From assembly GCF_026914265.1 (NCBI RefSeq), contig NC_069132.1, positions 33,164,932-33,228,931 of the forward strand: a DNA stretch of 64,000 nucleotides, in the 5' to 3' direction. The translations under genes and the position numbers were made by a program. Numbering within the stretch: position 1 is the first letter of the stretch; the number at the start of each line of letters is the position of its first letter. The notes beneath the pieces are model-generated. The model saw nothing but the letters and a program-made list of their open reading frames with translations, searched no databases and was not told the DNA's origin. The stretch is from Mya arenaria (Eukaryota > Mollusca > Bivalvia > Myida > Myidae). This document shows, piece after piece, positions 11,792 to 39,874 of this stretch.

Positions 11792-11886
11792 CCACCACCA
11801 CCACCACCACCACCACCAAAGCCAGCCTCCTCCTACTCCTCCTCCTCCTCATCCTCCTCCTCCTCATCATCATCATCATCATCACC
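11743..11886. repeat. TCA/CCA/TCC trinucleotide repeat tract
   Basis: Pure and interrupted TCA, CCA and TCC repeats run for about 145 bases. ORFs on both strands through it (poly-Ser/Pro and poly-Met/Val) are by-products of the repeat. Confidence 0.95.
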
Positions 11887-12474
11887 ACTACCATCAGTAG
11901 CAGCCTCATCGCTTTTACCAAAACCATCATTATGAAACTAAAATTCTGCGAATCGGATATGTCGTCTGACAGGAGCGCCCGTCATTTCTCTTGTAGCGGT
12001 CACTTTGACTTTCTTATGCTACATTCAATACTGCCCAAGACCAATGTGCATATTAAGTATGAAGACTCTACAAGAAGTCAGAAGAGAAACTCAGTAAAGA
12101 CATTTCTGGTTACATCTCAGTTCTGTGAAATCTATATTATTGTCATGCCGCGTGGTAGCATTTTATCCGATTTGAGCTCATCCTTTGTGACTCGGCTTAA
12201 TTAATTCTCATGTTATTATTTGCCGAAATAAATACTTGTTGAACCAAGTCATCAAAAGCGAAAGTGTGACTCCGACGACGCCGCGGAAGACGTTACCCCC
12301 TACATATCTGCCATGCCTCGCATGCGACACATTAACTGATAAGTCATTAACAGAGCTAGATGTGACTTTGAAAATTAATAAAATATCACTAATTGTTTCA
12401 AGAGGCAATAATATTTTCTACAAAAAATTGAGACCTGCTTGTTCTTCTTCATGGCCACTGTTCGGGACTGCTAC

Positions 12475-12515
12475 AAACATTGAAACCCCGGTGTCATCTT
12501 TTGTGTGTTCTTCGG
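12475..12515 (-). CDS. probable caspase linker exon between p20 and p10
   Basis: After an acceptor (ttttaatttag) the frame reads EEHTKDDTGVSMF up to a donor-like gtagca. The entry phase fits the p20 exon exactly: its last G plus CC makes Ala. The exit phase fits the p10 exon, which starts on a whole codon. The acidic DDTG-type content suits the inter-subunit loop that caspases cleave. A longer form to 12435 (donor gtctca) would run into a stop when joined to the p10 exon. Boundaries are predicted by eye. Confidence 0.45.
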
Positions 12516-12717
12516 CTAAATTAAAATGCAAAATTATAGATTACGCAAGCGCAGAGAAAATAATGAACATTAAAGTTACACTTAACTCTAAAGAAATGAT
12601 CAAAGCTACTTGCGATCAGCCAGTATGATGCTGTAATACTAAGTCTTGGAACAATTTCATATATAGCTCTTAATATGCGCGTCACTACATATATCTGTAG
12701 CGCTGAGCACTGTTTAA

Positions 12718-13209
12718 GGTAACTCACTCATGGTTTGTAAAATGCACTTTTTAAAAAAAATTAAGTGTGGCAAATCATAAGGAGTGTTAAAACAAAAATA
12801 TCAAAAGCTGGAACCCTTCAGCAAATGTTAATATTTGCTCAAATATCGTCTTTGAAGACCGCAATTCTCATTAGCGTTAGTAACACGACATAAAATTAAT
12901 TACGGCTGTGGTGTTGCGTGATTGGTTGATTGGCATTATCAGGTGATGTTATCAATGTATCATTAACAGATCAACATATCCACCGCTTAAATTTAAAGTC
13001 CCAGTGGCCGTGTGGACTAAATGGCTGTTTTCTACTTTTTTCTTGACTTTACCGGCGTGAGATTGAACTCCACTAAAACCAAAATACTTTTTATGCCATA
13101 ACTGTATTTATTTCTGCAATTTCGTTTTAAAGAGTAAAATAATGATAAAATAAGTGTTTTCAGATGCATTACCGAACTATATTTGGTCAAAAAACATGAG
13201 CGAGTCACT
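12718..13209 (+). mobile_element. TTAA-flanked short element with tRNA-like centre (copy 2), in a caspase intron
   Basis: TTAA target copies flank it (12714-12717 and 13210-13213). Inverted ends are GGTAACTCACTCATG and CATGAGCGAGTCACT. Inside, AGTGGCCGTGTGG (13003-13015) and GAGATTGAACTCC (13059-13071) are decayed box A and box B. The GCGTGATTGG and TTATCAGGTGA blocks match the copies at 592 and 57962. At 492 bases it is almost the length of the 491-base copy at 57962-58452. Confidence 0.7.
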
Positions 13210-13471
13210 TTAACGCCTAAGCCTGATTCTCACTGTGACGATTCCATTCCCAGCTTAATTTCGGAAAACTACTTATCCATGTTATTTTTACTAATGATAA
13301 CAACAAATAATTAATAAATATCTCTTCAAAACCAATTAAAAATGTATTGAATTGAAGAGGACTTAATTGTTATATGAAGAGGTATCTAATTACTTGAATG
13401 GCTCTTCAAATATTTGAGTTTATGTGTATTTGGCCATATAATTATGTGACTTTTTCCAATGTGTTTATTAC

Positions 13472-14051
13472 CTTTGGTATTTGTTCGGCAAGCTTGAAGT
13501 ATAAGAATTCTTGGTATGTCCCTTAGTGTCGGACAGTTTTTGTCAGATAGTGTATCAATAATTTCTGACAGATATATTTTGTTTCCATCTGAAAGAATGA
13601 TCAACGGCTGATTACCAACCTCTTCACCGTGTGAACTAATCGCAAACACAAATGCCTCTGTGCCTGTAAAATCGGTGCTCTTAATCAAACATTTTAAACA
13701 ACACTGTGGATCTGGTTTGAAGGCTTCGACGGGTTTGTGAAGAGATTTGACAGTAGATTCATTGCGTTTTTCATGATCCCACTTTTCTAGAGTAATATTC
13801 TGACACCGGTGTGGACCTTCGTTTAGTTGCTGGTACTCTATACCACCTCGCTCGCAAAATGTCTCCCTTAAACACGTGAAATCCTTTATGGCGCCCTCAC
13901 GCGTCTTGAACGTATACTCCCCGCGTGTCCCGACCCTCTCGATGTTCACAAGCAAGCACGCGTAACCTCGTGGCCTCCGGCCAGGTGATGCTATGCCCTC
14001 GACGTCAATTTTCATTTCAGCCTCATCCCTACTGACACCTCCATGTGCCAT
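13472..14051 (-). CDS. caspase-like protein, p20 exon (N-terminal exon)
   Basis: This encodes the large subunit of a caspase-family protease, which cleaves proteins after Asp in apoptosis and related signalling. From the Met at 14051 there are 193 residues and one base before the donor AAAG|gtaata. RGYACLLVN (28-36) is the first strand and the Arg of FKTREG (48-53) the first pocket Arg. His141 in the SSHGEE motif and Cys188 in LQACRT are the catalytic pair. The usual motif is QACRG; Thr replaces Gly here, which may alter the oxyanion site. Only about 27 residues precede the domain, so no CARD or DED is visible. An upstream Met (14120) would add 23 residues, and further 5' exons are possible. 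The linker and p10 exons follow at 12475-12515 and 11119-11562. Confidence 0.85.
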
Positions 14052-14439
14052 TTTAGTTATTACTCGAACTGAACATGCTGATACACGATCCAATTTAACA
14101 ATCAACTTAAGATAAAACAAACCTGTAATACATGCATATACATGTTATACATATAACTTCCTGCATTGTATACACGCGTATATACAAGTTTAATAGTTAA
14201 ACCTTAGTTCTCTTGCGTAACTACTCGGCCAACTCCGGTCAGCTCGTAAAATAGCCCAGCCAACCGAGGCTATTTACTTAGCTTAACGGGGATTGACGAG
14301 AAAGTACGAGTGATAGGCCTAATTTGTTGAGTTTGGAACATAATAATTGGTGACCACTCCAACCATAAATATACCATGCCTAAGCAGCATATATGACATG
14401 AACCAAGTGGTTTCAGACAAAACTACATAGCCACATTAA

Positions 14440-14690
14440 CTCAACCATTTGGAGAGCTCTTTACATAATTAGAGACAATCACTTCAAAGGCATCTTTAAT
14501 TGGTTTGAAGAACTCTCTAATTATTTGGAACTATATATAATTGTACAATTATTCCTGGCAATAATTTATTTGTTGCTCTCACTTGTGAAATTATAGAGGT
14601 CATGAAGCCGAGAGCAATAAATGATTTGTAGATAGCTCCAATTCTCAACACCCGTAATTATCTATAGTTGATTTTAAGTTAGCTATTATA
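14440..14690. repeat. dispersed repeat shared with 38500-38770
   Basis: Shared blocks include CAATAATTTATTTGTTGCTC and TTTGTAGATAGCTCCAATTC, with matching order and spacing near 38645 and 38730. Another part of the same repeat (GGCTCTTCAAATATTTGAG, 13398-13416) overlaps the intron side of the p20 exon and matches 39008-39060. It is a non-coding dispersed element, and its ends are not resolved. Confidence 0.5.
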
Positions 14691-14718
14691 CAGTGTATAT
14701 TCTATTGATGATCTTATT

Positions 14719-14809
14719 TCAAACGCAAGCACGCAATCACACGCACGCAAGCACACGCACGCACACACGCACGCACCCACGCACGCACTTAAGCACGCAC
14801 TGCACAGCA

Positions 14810-14841
<32 letters not shown>

Positions 14842-14846
14842 ACCTA
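14719..14846. repeat. CACG/CA microsatellite
   Basis: A run of ACGC and CACG units ends in a pure CA run. The ORF across it is an artefact. Confidence 0.95.
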
Positions 14847-14969
14847 GCCTTAACGAACATAGTTTCTGCATTTTATATTCACCATATTACTATGTTTGTT
14901 GGTGTTTTGTTTTTTATTTCAGTATAGTAAAAAGGTCCACATATTGTTTATATTTTCGAGGAAGTTAAT

Positions 14970-15546
14970 GTAACACTAGTTTTTTAAGACCCCATTATTT
15001 CAAACAACCTGTAGAAAATAAACTAGCTATTGGGTCTGTAAGAACTGATCTCGAGGGGTTGAAATTGTATTATTGGCTAAGCGCAGAGTAACAGACAGAA
15101 AATAAAGATTAATTACAAGGTATTAATAAACTATTGAAACATCATAGGGCATATACATGATAATAATTGTTATACAATTGTAATAAAAGTAAATGTAGAC
15201 TAAAAATTACACGCGTACAATATAGGTTGATTTAATTTAAAAAAACGATTAAGGTACAGATTCAGACAAAAATCATTAGCATACAAACAATGTATATAAA
15301 TTGTTTTGATCATTTAAATCAAATGAGTAAAAAGAAATGTTGAATCAACATAAACTGTGCGCCTTTAGCCAATATAATAATCCTAATTACAATTGTGGGA
15401 TAAGTACAAACAGGACACTTTTACATACTTCAGTGCGAAAAAACTATTCACATTCAGTCAATAAGGCCTAAATCACGACACTTCTCGACCATCTCTGGGG
15501 TTTTGAGTTTATTGCCAACGAATGCAAATGGCTGGCCAGTGGAACG
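14970..15546. other. no gene seen
   Basis: AT-rich spacer between the microsatellite and the 3' end of the transposase relic. Nothing recognised. Confidence 0.45.
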
Positions 15547-16530
15547 TTATTGAAAAATCTTCTTTGGGACGTCGCCCGTAGCGTAGCCTTTCATAACGAC
15601 ACAGACCGGAGCAACTTTGAAGACGTAGTCTATGTACCGGTTACACTTTTCCGCCGTCACCTTGCTCTTCCAATATTTTGTAATGGCCGCCACTAACTCG
15701 TACACGGTCGTACATGCCCGCCGGTACATGTGGGTCTTTAGATTAGCCCACAACATTTCGATCGGGTTCAAGTCGGGCGATTCTAAAATGCAGTGTAAAA
15801 AATGTCAAATGCGTTGAAATTTAAATGCATCAAACCCACGAGCGAGCAGGTTGCACAAGTAATGAACATTATTTATTCATGTGAACAATAAATTAAAAAC
15901 ATGGTTTCTTACCGGAGGGCCAGTCGTCTAACCAATGGATGCCGTTGTCCCTCATGAAGTCTCGTGCCAGCTTTGATCTATGTTTGGGGTCGCTGTCCTG
16001 TGGCCCTCAGTGTATGTTCTCTGTATGAACGGAAGGGACCGATTCGCCAGAATCCCGTCCGTGAAAAACGTCTTCTCCATGATGCCCTGGAATATGGCGA
16101 GTTCTGTTACCACGCCGACTTATCCCACTCCATACATGGACCTTCGCGGGTTGCTTCGCCTTCGGGATGACGGGTTTGATCGTACCCTGTCGATGGAGGC
16201 CGACTTTCTCTGTTCAAGTGAAATGCCAGATTCGTCTGTGAAGATGACGCTGGCTAAGTCATCATCTCCCTGGATCAGCCGATTGCAGAATTGAACACGT
16301 TTTTCCTTGTTGATGTCTCGGACCATCTGGCCGTACCCAGGTGACGAGGTGGTGAACCACAGGGACTTGATGAGATTCATTGTCGTCGTCAGGCTATGTG
16401 TGGAGTCCTCTCTGACAAGGTTCTTTTCCAGTTCGGTCACAGACGTGAAGGTCGTCCCGGTGCTGGCTCCATCAACATGGCCAAATTCTCATTGAACGTA
16501 CTTCCGAACATTAGGCCCCGCTCACTCTAA
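15547..16530 (-). pseudogene. Tc1/mariner-like transposase with an intron, frameshifted
   Basis: A DDE-type cut-and-paste transposase relic. The end of the DNA-binding region shows LMEPAPGRPSRL near 16470. The first catalytic Asp is in VIFTDESGISL near 16230. Then come KVHVWSGISRRG near 16140, QGIMEKTFFTDGILANRSLP near 16070 and the second Asp in a DSDPKHRSKLARDFM block near 15985. The final Glu is in SESPDLNPIEMLW, reached only by splicing. GGCCCTCCG|gtaaga at 15912 and tgcattttag|AATCG at 15783 remove 130 bases and join DWPS to SPDLNPIE in frame, giving about 35 residues between the second Asp and the Glu. At least three frameshifts elsewhere, and a missing N terminus, make it inactive. I saw no terminal inverted repeats. 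Confidence 0.85.
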
Positions 16531-19300
16531 TCCAACCAGTCGGCATTCGCTATTTCATTGCTCCATTTCTCACATACACGTTGTACCATCAGAGGTATAT
16601 ATTCAAGTCCTAAAGCACGTTTTCCTCGAGGCAATATGGATCCCATTTGATGAACAGTTAAGCATGAAACTGTATTCAAAGGCCAAGAAAAAATATCTTT
16701 AATTCATCAGGCACCTATTTTTAAAACTTCTTTCATGGTCTAATAATAAACATTGAATATACCTTAAAAGCAAACTGGAAACACTATTTCGTACTGGAAC
16801 AAAAACTAATGAGATATAGAGAAGCGAATTCAATGGAACCAGAGTTGCTAAACATTATTTTAGTTGGTCTTTCCACTATTTAAGTCGCTAAAAATGTGTT
16901 ATTACCTCTTCGGGTTTAGTTATTCAAAAATACAGTTTAATGCCATATACTTTTATCATGATTTACATACGTACAGGTCACATACCTCAATTGTATTGAT
17001 TTATTTATATGCTGATAATGACAACTTCAGACAGTTTTCAAGTTGTATGGTTTGACCGTTCATCAGTAGGTATCTGTTTTATACAGAAAGTTCAAGGATG
17101 GCGTTCTCAACCCCGAATGTGGTGTATCGTCCGATGTTTAAATATCAAGTCAACGTTATCACCAAAAGACTCCCATCCCACTGCACACACCACTGTGCCA
17201 TATTTAAGAAAAACATGGACTTGTCATGATGCTGTTCTCTTTTTAGATATTTTCGACTTATCTTTATTAGCAGACACTAGCGTTGGTAACTGGTTCAATG
17301 GCGATAATTATACATCCAAACAACAGTAAATAATACTGAAAAAAACATAACATATTTTCCAACAAGTTACAAATCAAACTTAAGTGCATTTTTTGTAAGG
17401 CCATACTATGAACAAACATGAAACCTTTTTGATGTAAAAAAATACAGATACTTTTCATGTCGATCTTAATATCAATTATATTTATGCAGAAAATAATGTT
17501 CAATTTAGTTTTTCGACCACCGGTTTCAAAACCAAAACCATTCCGTCCATGGACTTTTAACGAAATTCCAATACGGCAATTCCAATTCTGACAACTAGGT
17601 TAAAATCATTGCCTTGCAATGTGTACGGTAAACACTAATTCTCTAGCCATAGAAAATTGAGTGATTGAGCATACCGTTTAAATTTCACTCGGAGGTAATC
17701 GAGCAACGCGGAGAAACTCGGGAGGGTTTTAAGCGAGGGAAACAATTTTACCCTCGGAGGAAACCCGCGACAAACGACTTAATCCCTCGGAGTGAGCAAG
17801 GAAAGTGGGTCTAACTCGTTTAGTGCACTGTACTGCTGTCGTCGGGGAAAGCACTGCGTGTCATAGTGAGCCTGGGGCTAGTCGTTGGAAATGCATTATA
17901 GGGACCGTAGCCAAGGACACCGACGTTCTGATTGAAATCTCCACCTTGCTACCATCCCGACAAGCCAACCAGGTCTCGGAAGTCCGGGTTCTTGACGGAA
18001 CTGAAAACTTCATCTACGTCAAGTATGAACAAGTGTCCCAGTACACCATCTCCTGAGTCAGAGGGTGCGGGGCCCTGGTCATTTCAGACTTATCTGGAGC
18101 AGGTGCAGACAGTGAAACAGAAACATCTCCCAGTTCACCGGTCAATCCAGATGTGTTGTTTTCACATGTACACCCTACAGTTTGTAACTTTAACGCGATT
18201 GTATCAAACCATTAAGCACCAAACACAAACATAGAAAAAACAAGAATGTCTACTCTTACCAAAATCCAGTCTTTACCCAGTCCAAAAAAAATAAATAATT
18301 GTCGCTTGCACCCGTGCCTTTCAACTTTATGCAGACATTTACACGTATAAATACCTTCATGAGGCTCCGCAATTTTTCCGCTCCATGACACTGTTCCAAA
18401 ATCCTACGCAGAGTTAAGCGTCATACATATGTGAAAAAGGTCATTTCCCTTTAACCACACGGAGACAACCTTATGCTTTCAAATTTCAGAGGTCATCTAC
18501 TTCAAATTCCTCGCTAAATGTTTCCTTTGACACTACCGACCAAAGAAAAAAACAACAACATGCCCCTGCCGCACACAAAACGTACACTCGTTTTGGACAC
18601 TGTAACAATATTGTTATACACATAGTGGTGCTGGCTTCCAGTCTTTCTTCAACAAGTCAAACTGTTTCTGAACTTATTGAAACTCCGAACCATGTACTTA
18701 GCTTCATCTACCATACATGTAAGTAGCCATCGCTCACCCATTATACTTACTAGCAGAAGCTGCAAGGTCACTGAGACCCATATGGTTCATTTCAGACTCA
18801 AGGTATGATACTTGGCTGCCGTAAGTTAAACACCACTCGAGATACACGCCAACCATTGACATAAATATGTGAATCATCTTTACGAAGCAACACCACACCT
18901 GTTTTGATAATTACTATCTAATCATTTTATTTCAATCTTTTATCATAAACGCACTTTTTTGTTTCTTTCGCATTCGGGAGAACTTCTGCCATCGAGTGTT
19001 GCAAATGCCCAAAAAGTGGTTATAAAGGCCACGTTCAAATTACAAAACGACATATTCGCCATTCACTTCACCACTTCAAATCTAAACGGTCTCCACAACC
19101 AATCCGTATCATCAATTCTAAGTCTTCCGTATTGTCCAGTCATTCCATGAGCACATACCTGTCTGTTCGTGGACCCTCGACTGGTCCGCTCTTCACATAC
19201 TCTAAAGGAAGTGCGGAACTGTCCAGTCCTTCAAAGCAGTGTTTATTAATTAACTTAACTTTTGCCAAGTTCGACAGAAATAAGACAAACAAGAGATGTT
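16531..19300. other. no recognised gene
   Basis: Several medium ORFs occur, for example 17805-18056 on the + strand, but none shows a domain I recognise. A locally GC-richer patch at 17690-18060 could hold an unrecognised exon: its + strand translation contains an IGTVAKDTDVLIEISTLLPS stretch. Nothing supports a function. Confidence 0.35.
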
Positions 19301-19309
19301 TGTCAAACA

Positions 19310-20070
19310 TTATGCCCGGTCATCTACTGGTCAGATCCAGCCTTCATGTCAAGTTTGAGGACCATAGGTCCAGGAATTTTCAAGTTTACGTTCAAAGTTA
19401 CTGTGACCTAGACCTTTGACTCGATGACCCCCAAAATAAAAAGGGGTCATCTACTGGTCAGGCCCAACCTCCAAGTCAAGTTTGAGGGCCATGGGTGCAG
19501 GCATTGTCAAGTCATCACTCGGTTCACCTTTTTTCAAGGTCACTGCTGGGAATAAGATACATGTATTATTGGCCCCTGGTCACTGTGAACTTGACCTTTG
19601 ACCCCTTAAATCAGTAGGAGTCATATACTGGTCAAGCACAGCCTCAATGTCAAGTTTGATGACCAAAAATTATCACAATGTTGGGTTATCACTCGGACAA
19701 GCTTTGAAAACCATATCCCATTAAAAATCACTGTGACCTTGACCTTTAACCTGATGACCCCTTAAAATAATAAGGGTCATCTACTGGTCAGGCCCAGCCT
19801 CAATGTCCAGTTTGATGACCATAGGTCAAGGCATTGTCGAGTTATCACTTGGACAAGCTTTGAAAACCATATCCCATTTAAGGCCACTGTGACTTTGACC
19901 TGATGAACCCTTAAAATAATAGGAGTCATCTACTGGTCAGGCCCAATCTTTATGTCAAGTTTGATGACCAGGCATTGTCGACTTATAAATCCGACCAGGT
20001 TTGGTCTACCAACGGACCGACATGTGCAAAGCCATATACACCCTCTTCTTCGAAGGGGGGCATACTTACA
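19310..20070. repeat. tandem array of ~140-bp GACC-rich units
   Basis: Units contain GGTCATCTACTGGTCAGGCC, then TCAAGTTTGAnGACCATnGG, then CACTGTGACCTTGACCTTTG. The array ends with GACCGACATGTGCAAAGCCA and CTTCTTCGAAGGGGGGCAT. It is the same family as the array at 29463-31096 but more diverged. Its terminal structure matches that array, so both look like one kind of element with a variable tandem core. Confidence 0.8.
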
Positions 20071-20179
20071 CAGCTTCAACATTGGCGTATACTCAAGCAA
20101 TACTGTTAGGCATTTCAGAACAAAAATCATGCGCATGGGCCCTTGGAAATCACATTCACAATCGCATTCAAACGCTACA

Positions 20180-21031
20180 TTAGAACTCCCAAGGTTCATA
20201 CAAAACATAATACATGTCATACGCAATCCATGCCCACTTGCCCTCCTTCCTTGTGTCTTTCATCATGGGAACCAGCTGGCGGCGTTTATCAAGCACTTCC
20301 AGTGGGAAATGTTCATACATTTGAAATCCCGTCCCTGCCAAATGTTTCCACTTCCGCAGAACTACGTCCATAAAAATGGTTAACTTCGCAATGATATTTC
20401 GTACTTTACCCTGCCTTGGTGGCCCCAGGGAGCGATGAAAGTGCTCAAAGTGACTCAGTCGTCTTTTTCTTGATCTTGAGGGTCCCCTGGATATGCATAC
20501 GAAGTTTGTTTTCGGTCTCGTCGGCAGAAGTTTGTTCTCGGTGTCGTCGGCTGAAGTTTGTTCTTGGTGTCGTCGGCTGAAGTTTGTTTTCGGTGTCGTC
20601 GGCTGAAGTTTGTTCTCGGTGTTCGGTGTCGTCGGCTGAAGTTTGTTCTCAGTGTCGTCTGCTGAAGTTTGTTCTTGGTGTCGTCTGCTGAAGTTTGTTC
20701 TCGGTGTCGTCTGCTGGCTCGTTTCCTGAAAAGTTATCTCCAGGAACATTGGTGAACACCAAATTATTTTTCATATTGACTGCGACTTTAATTACGCAAT
20801 GGCATACCGAAGCTCCTCCAGTTGTTTTCCTAACATGATCACCCTGTCTGCCATAATCCCCGCCTCCACCTCCACCCACTCAACCTCGTCCTCAAGCTTA
20901 TTTACGCGTTTGTCCTTACGCTTCACACGGTCCTCGAGGGCTATCCATATTTTCCTTAACTTCTTTTCAAGGGTTTCAATTGAATTCAATTTATTTTCCA
21001 TGACTGTAAATTTTTGGCCCATTGCCTTCAT
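20180..21031 (-). pseudogene. LINE ORF1-like protein, coiled coil plus RNA-binding domain, with a coding minisatellite
   Basis: The Met at 21031 opens 79 residues of heptad-rich coiled coil (MENKLNSIETLEKKLRKIW). A stop follows (LRYAIA), and a nearby frame then gives the NNLVFTNVP motif that opens the L1 ORF1 RNA-recognition domain. After the 26-bp repeat block the frame continues FEHFHRSLGPPRQGKVRNII, then GTGFQMYEHFPLEVLDKRRQ and KEGKWAWIAYD, the hallmark C-terminal half of Transposase_22-type domains. A sister copy without the repeat block is at 41860-42396. Such proteins bind element RNA. This copy is broken by one stop and a frameshift. Confidence 0.75.
20504..20718 (-). repeat. 26-bp coding minisatellite, eight units, open in three frames
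   Basis: Units start at 20504, 20530, 20556, 20582, 20608, 20641, 20667 and 20693, so the period is 26 with one 33-base step. On the - strand successive units read NFSRRHQEQ, TSADDTENK and LQPTTP as the frame rotates. Three units therefore give a 26-residue repeat with no stop. Unit B holds only one such unit, near 42045-42070. Confidence 0.85.
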
Positions 21032-21902
21032 AGTCTAGCAAGTCTTTGTTGTGTGGGTTCGCTGTCAAGATCAGTTTCAACTCAGCGCCTATCCATGGCT
21101 CTCATCAGGGAATCAAGGCCCAGGCTTTACACCCTCACCCATCTGTGCACAGAGATACCTTCTGTAAGTGGGCTGGTAATGTTTCTTTATAATGTATAGC
21201 TGTAAACTATTTTCTACAAGTTTCTTTATTCAGTCATCTACTCAGATCCCCTGCTTAAAGATTGCAGCCCCTTGCTGAGAAAAAACCCCATAAGAGAATA
21301 CTGGATTTATTGGTCAAAGCATAATTATCATATGTTGCAAAACAGAACAAAGTAAACAATGTAATGTTTTTTTGCAATTTATGAAGAAACAAGTTTCAAA
21401 TAACTAAATATCAGTCAGTTTCAAACACTTCAGAAGCGACATATTTTGTGTGTGTCCAAGAATCATAATTTGAGATAAAACGATAATATTACAACTTGTC
21501 TTACATCCATGAAAATCACAAACATGTATATAACATTAACAACAACTGCGTGATCTTCCAAAATCTTTAACAAAAGTGTATGACCAGGCAAAAGATCACA
21601 GTGAAGCACATAGGCCGGTATCTATATATCTGCAACTTTGTTGCATTTGTACTTCAAACTGGAAACTCTATTCTATGTTCCCGCAAAAATAAACGAAATC
21701 ATATTTCTAAGTAGAAAAAAAATCTGCACAATAAGTACAATAGCGTTCCTTTTTGACCCAATTTCTTGAACAATCTTAAGTCAAGCTTTCCTTTGGTCTA
21801 AAGTATACAACTATCTCTTGTAAAAACAAGTTTAAATTAATAATGTGGTCAAATGAAATAAGATACTTGAGCTTGTTTCATGTAAGATTATTTTGGAAAT
21901 TG

Positions 21903-22147
21903 GGGCCAATTTCTCGAAACTTCTTAAGCTTAACAGGCTTAAGTAGCTTATTTCAATTAGCCAAAATACATACTTAAATTGAATCTTGATAAATGAAAAA
22001 ATGGTTTAATGTGATTTTCATCATGATAATTCCTATCCAAAGTATAAAAACTCTTAAAGAAAGTAATATTACGCAATTTATTGTAAATCAAAAATAGTGA
22101 GCTTAGCTTAATCCTGTTATAAGGGACTTAAGAAGTTTCAAGAAATC
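21903..22147. mobile_element. MITE with CAATTTCTCGAAACTTCTTAAG ends
   Basis: CCAATTTCTCGAAACTTC at the left pairs with GAAGTTTCAAGAAATCGG at the right. It lies in 3'-flanking DNA of SQOR copy A. Unit B reads straight through near 43470-43490. Non-coding. Confidence 0.6.
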
Positions 22148-22405
22148 GGTGCTGGTAATTACATTGAAGGATTCAAAATCCCCCAACAAAGCGTTAATGG
22201 AACAACCTCATCATAATTATATATTAATACTATTATATACATTTGGCCTTTACAAGGCAAGTAATACTTGAACATGTGACATATAACAGTCACAATAATT
22301 TCATGTACTTTCTTTTAAAAAGTAAATACTTAAGATGAACTTCTTTAATGCTGAAAAACATGAATGTTTTCATGTTCTCTTTTATTTTAATTAAAAAAAA
22401 AATAA

Positions 22406-22695
22406 AGCTGCGCCCTCAAAGATTGACAGTTTTGACTCTTTTTTTTCTCAGAATCAGCTGATTTTGTTATCAATGCCTTCAATTCAGTCATCTAAGATGA
22501 TTAACAATACAACAGATCTCAAATGTTTGAGAGCCTGCAGAAAATTTCATTTTTCAGAGGTGTTGGATACGCTTTAAGCCATAAAACAATTTGGTCTTTC
22601 GTCAGCAATCTAATATCACTGGTTTCCAGACATTTACACAAAAATTGGTTCATTCAAAAACAAAATAAAAATGGTCATTCTGCGAGAGTGCAGCT
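22406..22695. mobile_element. palindromic MITE, AGCTGCACTCTCACAG family
   Basis: It starts AGCTGCGCCCTCAAAGATT and ends GAGAGTGCAGCT, with TTAA at 22696-22699. The matching element in unit B is at 43754-44078, so this insertion predates the duplication. Confidence 0.75.
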
Positions 22696-23243
22696 TTAAG
22701 ATATGTTACAATTAATTACAACTAAAGAGTAAAACCTTACAACACTAATATAATTATTTGCTTTGCTTCATCATAAATTTGAATGACTGAGTTCCCCTAT
22801 TACATATTAATTGTCGTTATTTTGCTTTTATATCTGTAACAAACACACTTTTAAAATAAAAATAAAAATGTCGAAAATTGATTAAAACTGAGAAGCATTC
22901 AAAATGAATATGCAAGAATTTAAGACCACAGGTACCATAATTACAATTCCGCCAAAATAATGCATGGGTTGCATCCATCTTATCCACGAGCGTAAGACAA
23001 AATATTGTTAGCTCATGATTTCCAAAAAATTGTTTCTCAATGCTTCAAAGTTAGGATGTTTTAAATCCTAAGAAAAATATTTTTTTGGTTAGAACTGGTG
23101 GATCAAACTATAATTTTAGACATTGATATTATGATCACTCACAAATATAAATTTAAAAACCAAACAATGATAAGATAATGCAGAAGTGCTTAACAACTTG
23201 GATATATCATAAAACATATGTTAAAGGCGCAAGAGTGCACTTT

Positions 23244-39874
<16,631 letters not shown>

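Noticed and set aside
11706..11935. Poly-Ser/Pro and poly-Met/Val proteins
   Set aside because: Both strands are open only because of the trinucleotide repeat. No flanking coding signal.
12236..12628. 130-residue + strand ORF
   Set aside because: No recognisable domain, and the opposite strand gives a phase-consistent caspase linker exon, so it is most likely an antisense shadow.
14693..14968. Thr/His/Arg-rich 91-residue protein
   Set aside because: Created by the CACG microsatellite.
17805..18234. A small gene on the + strand
   Set aside because: Two overlapping ORFs in a locally GC-richer patch, but no domain, start context or splice pattern that I can support.
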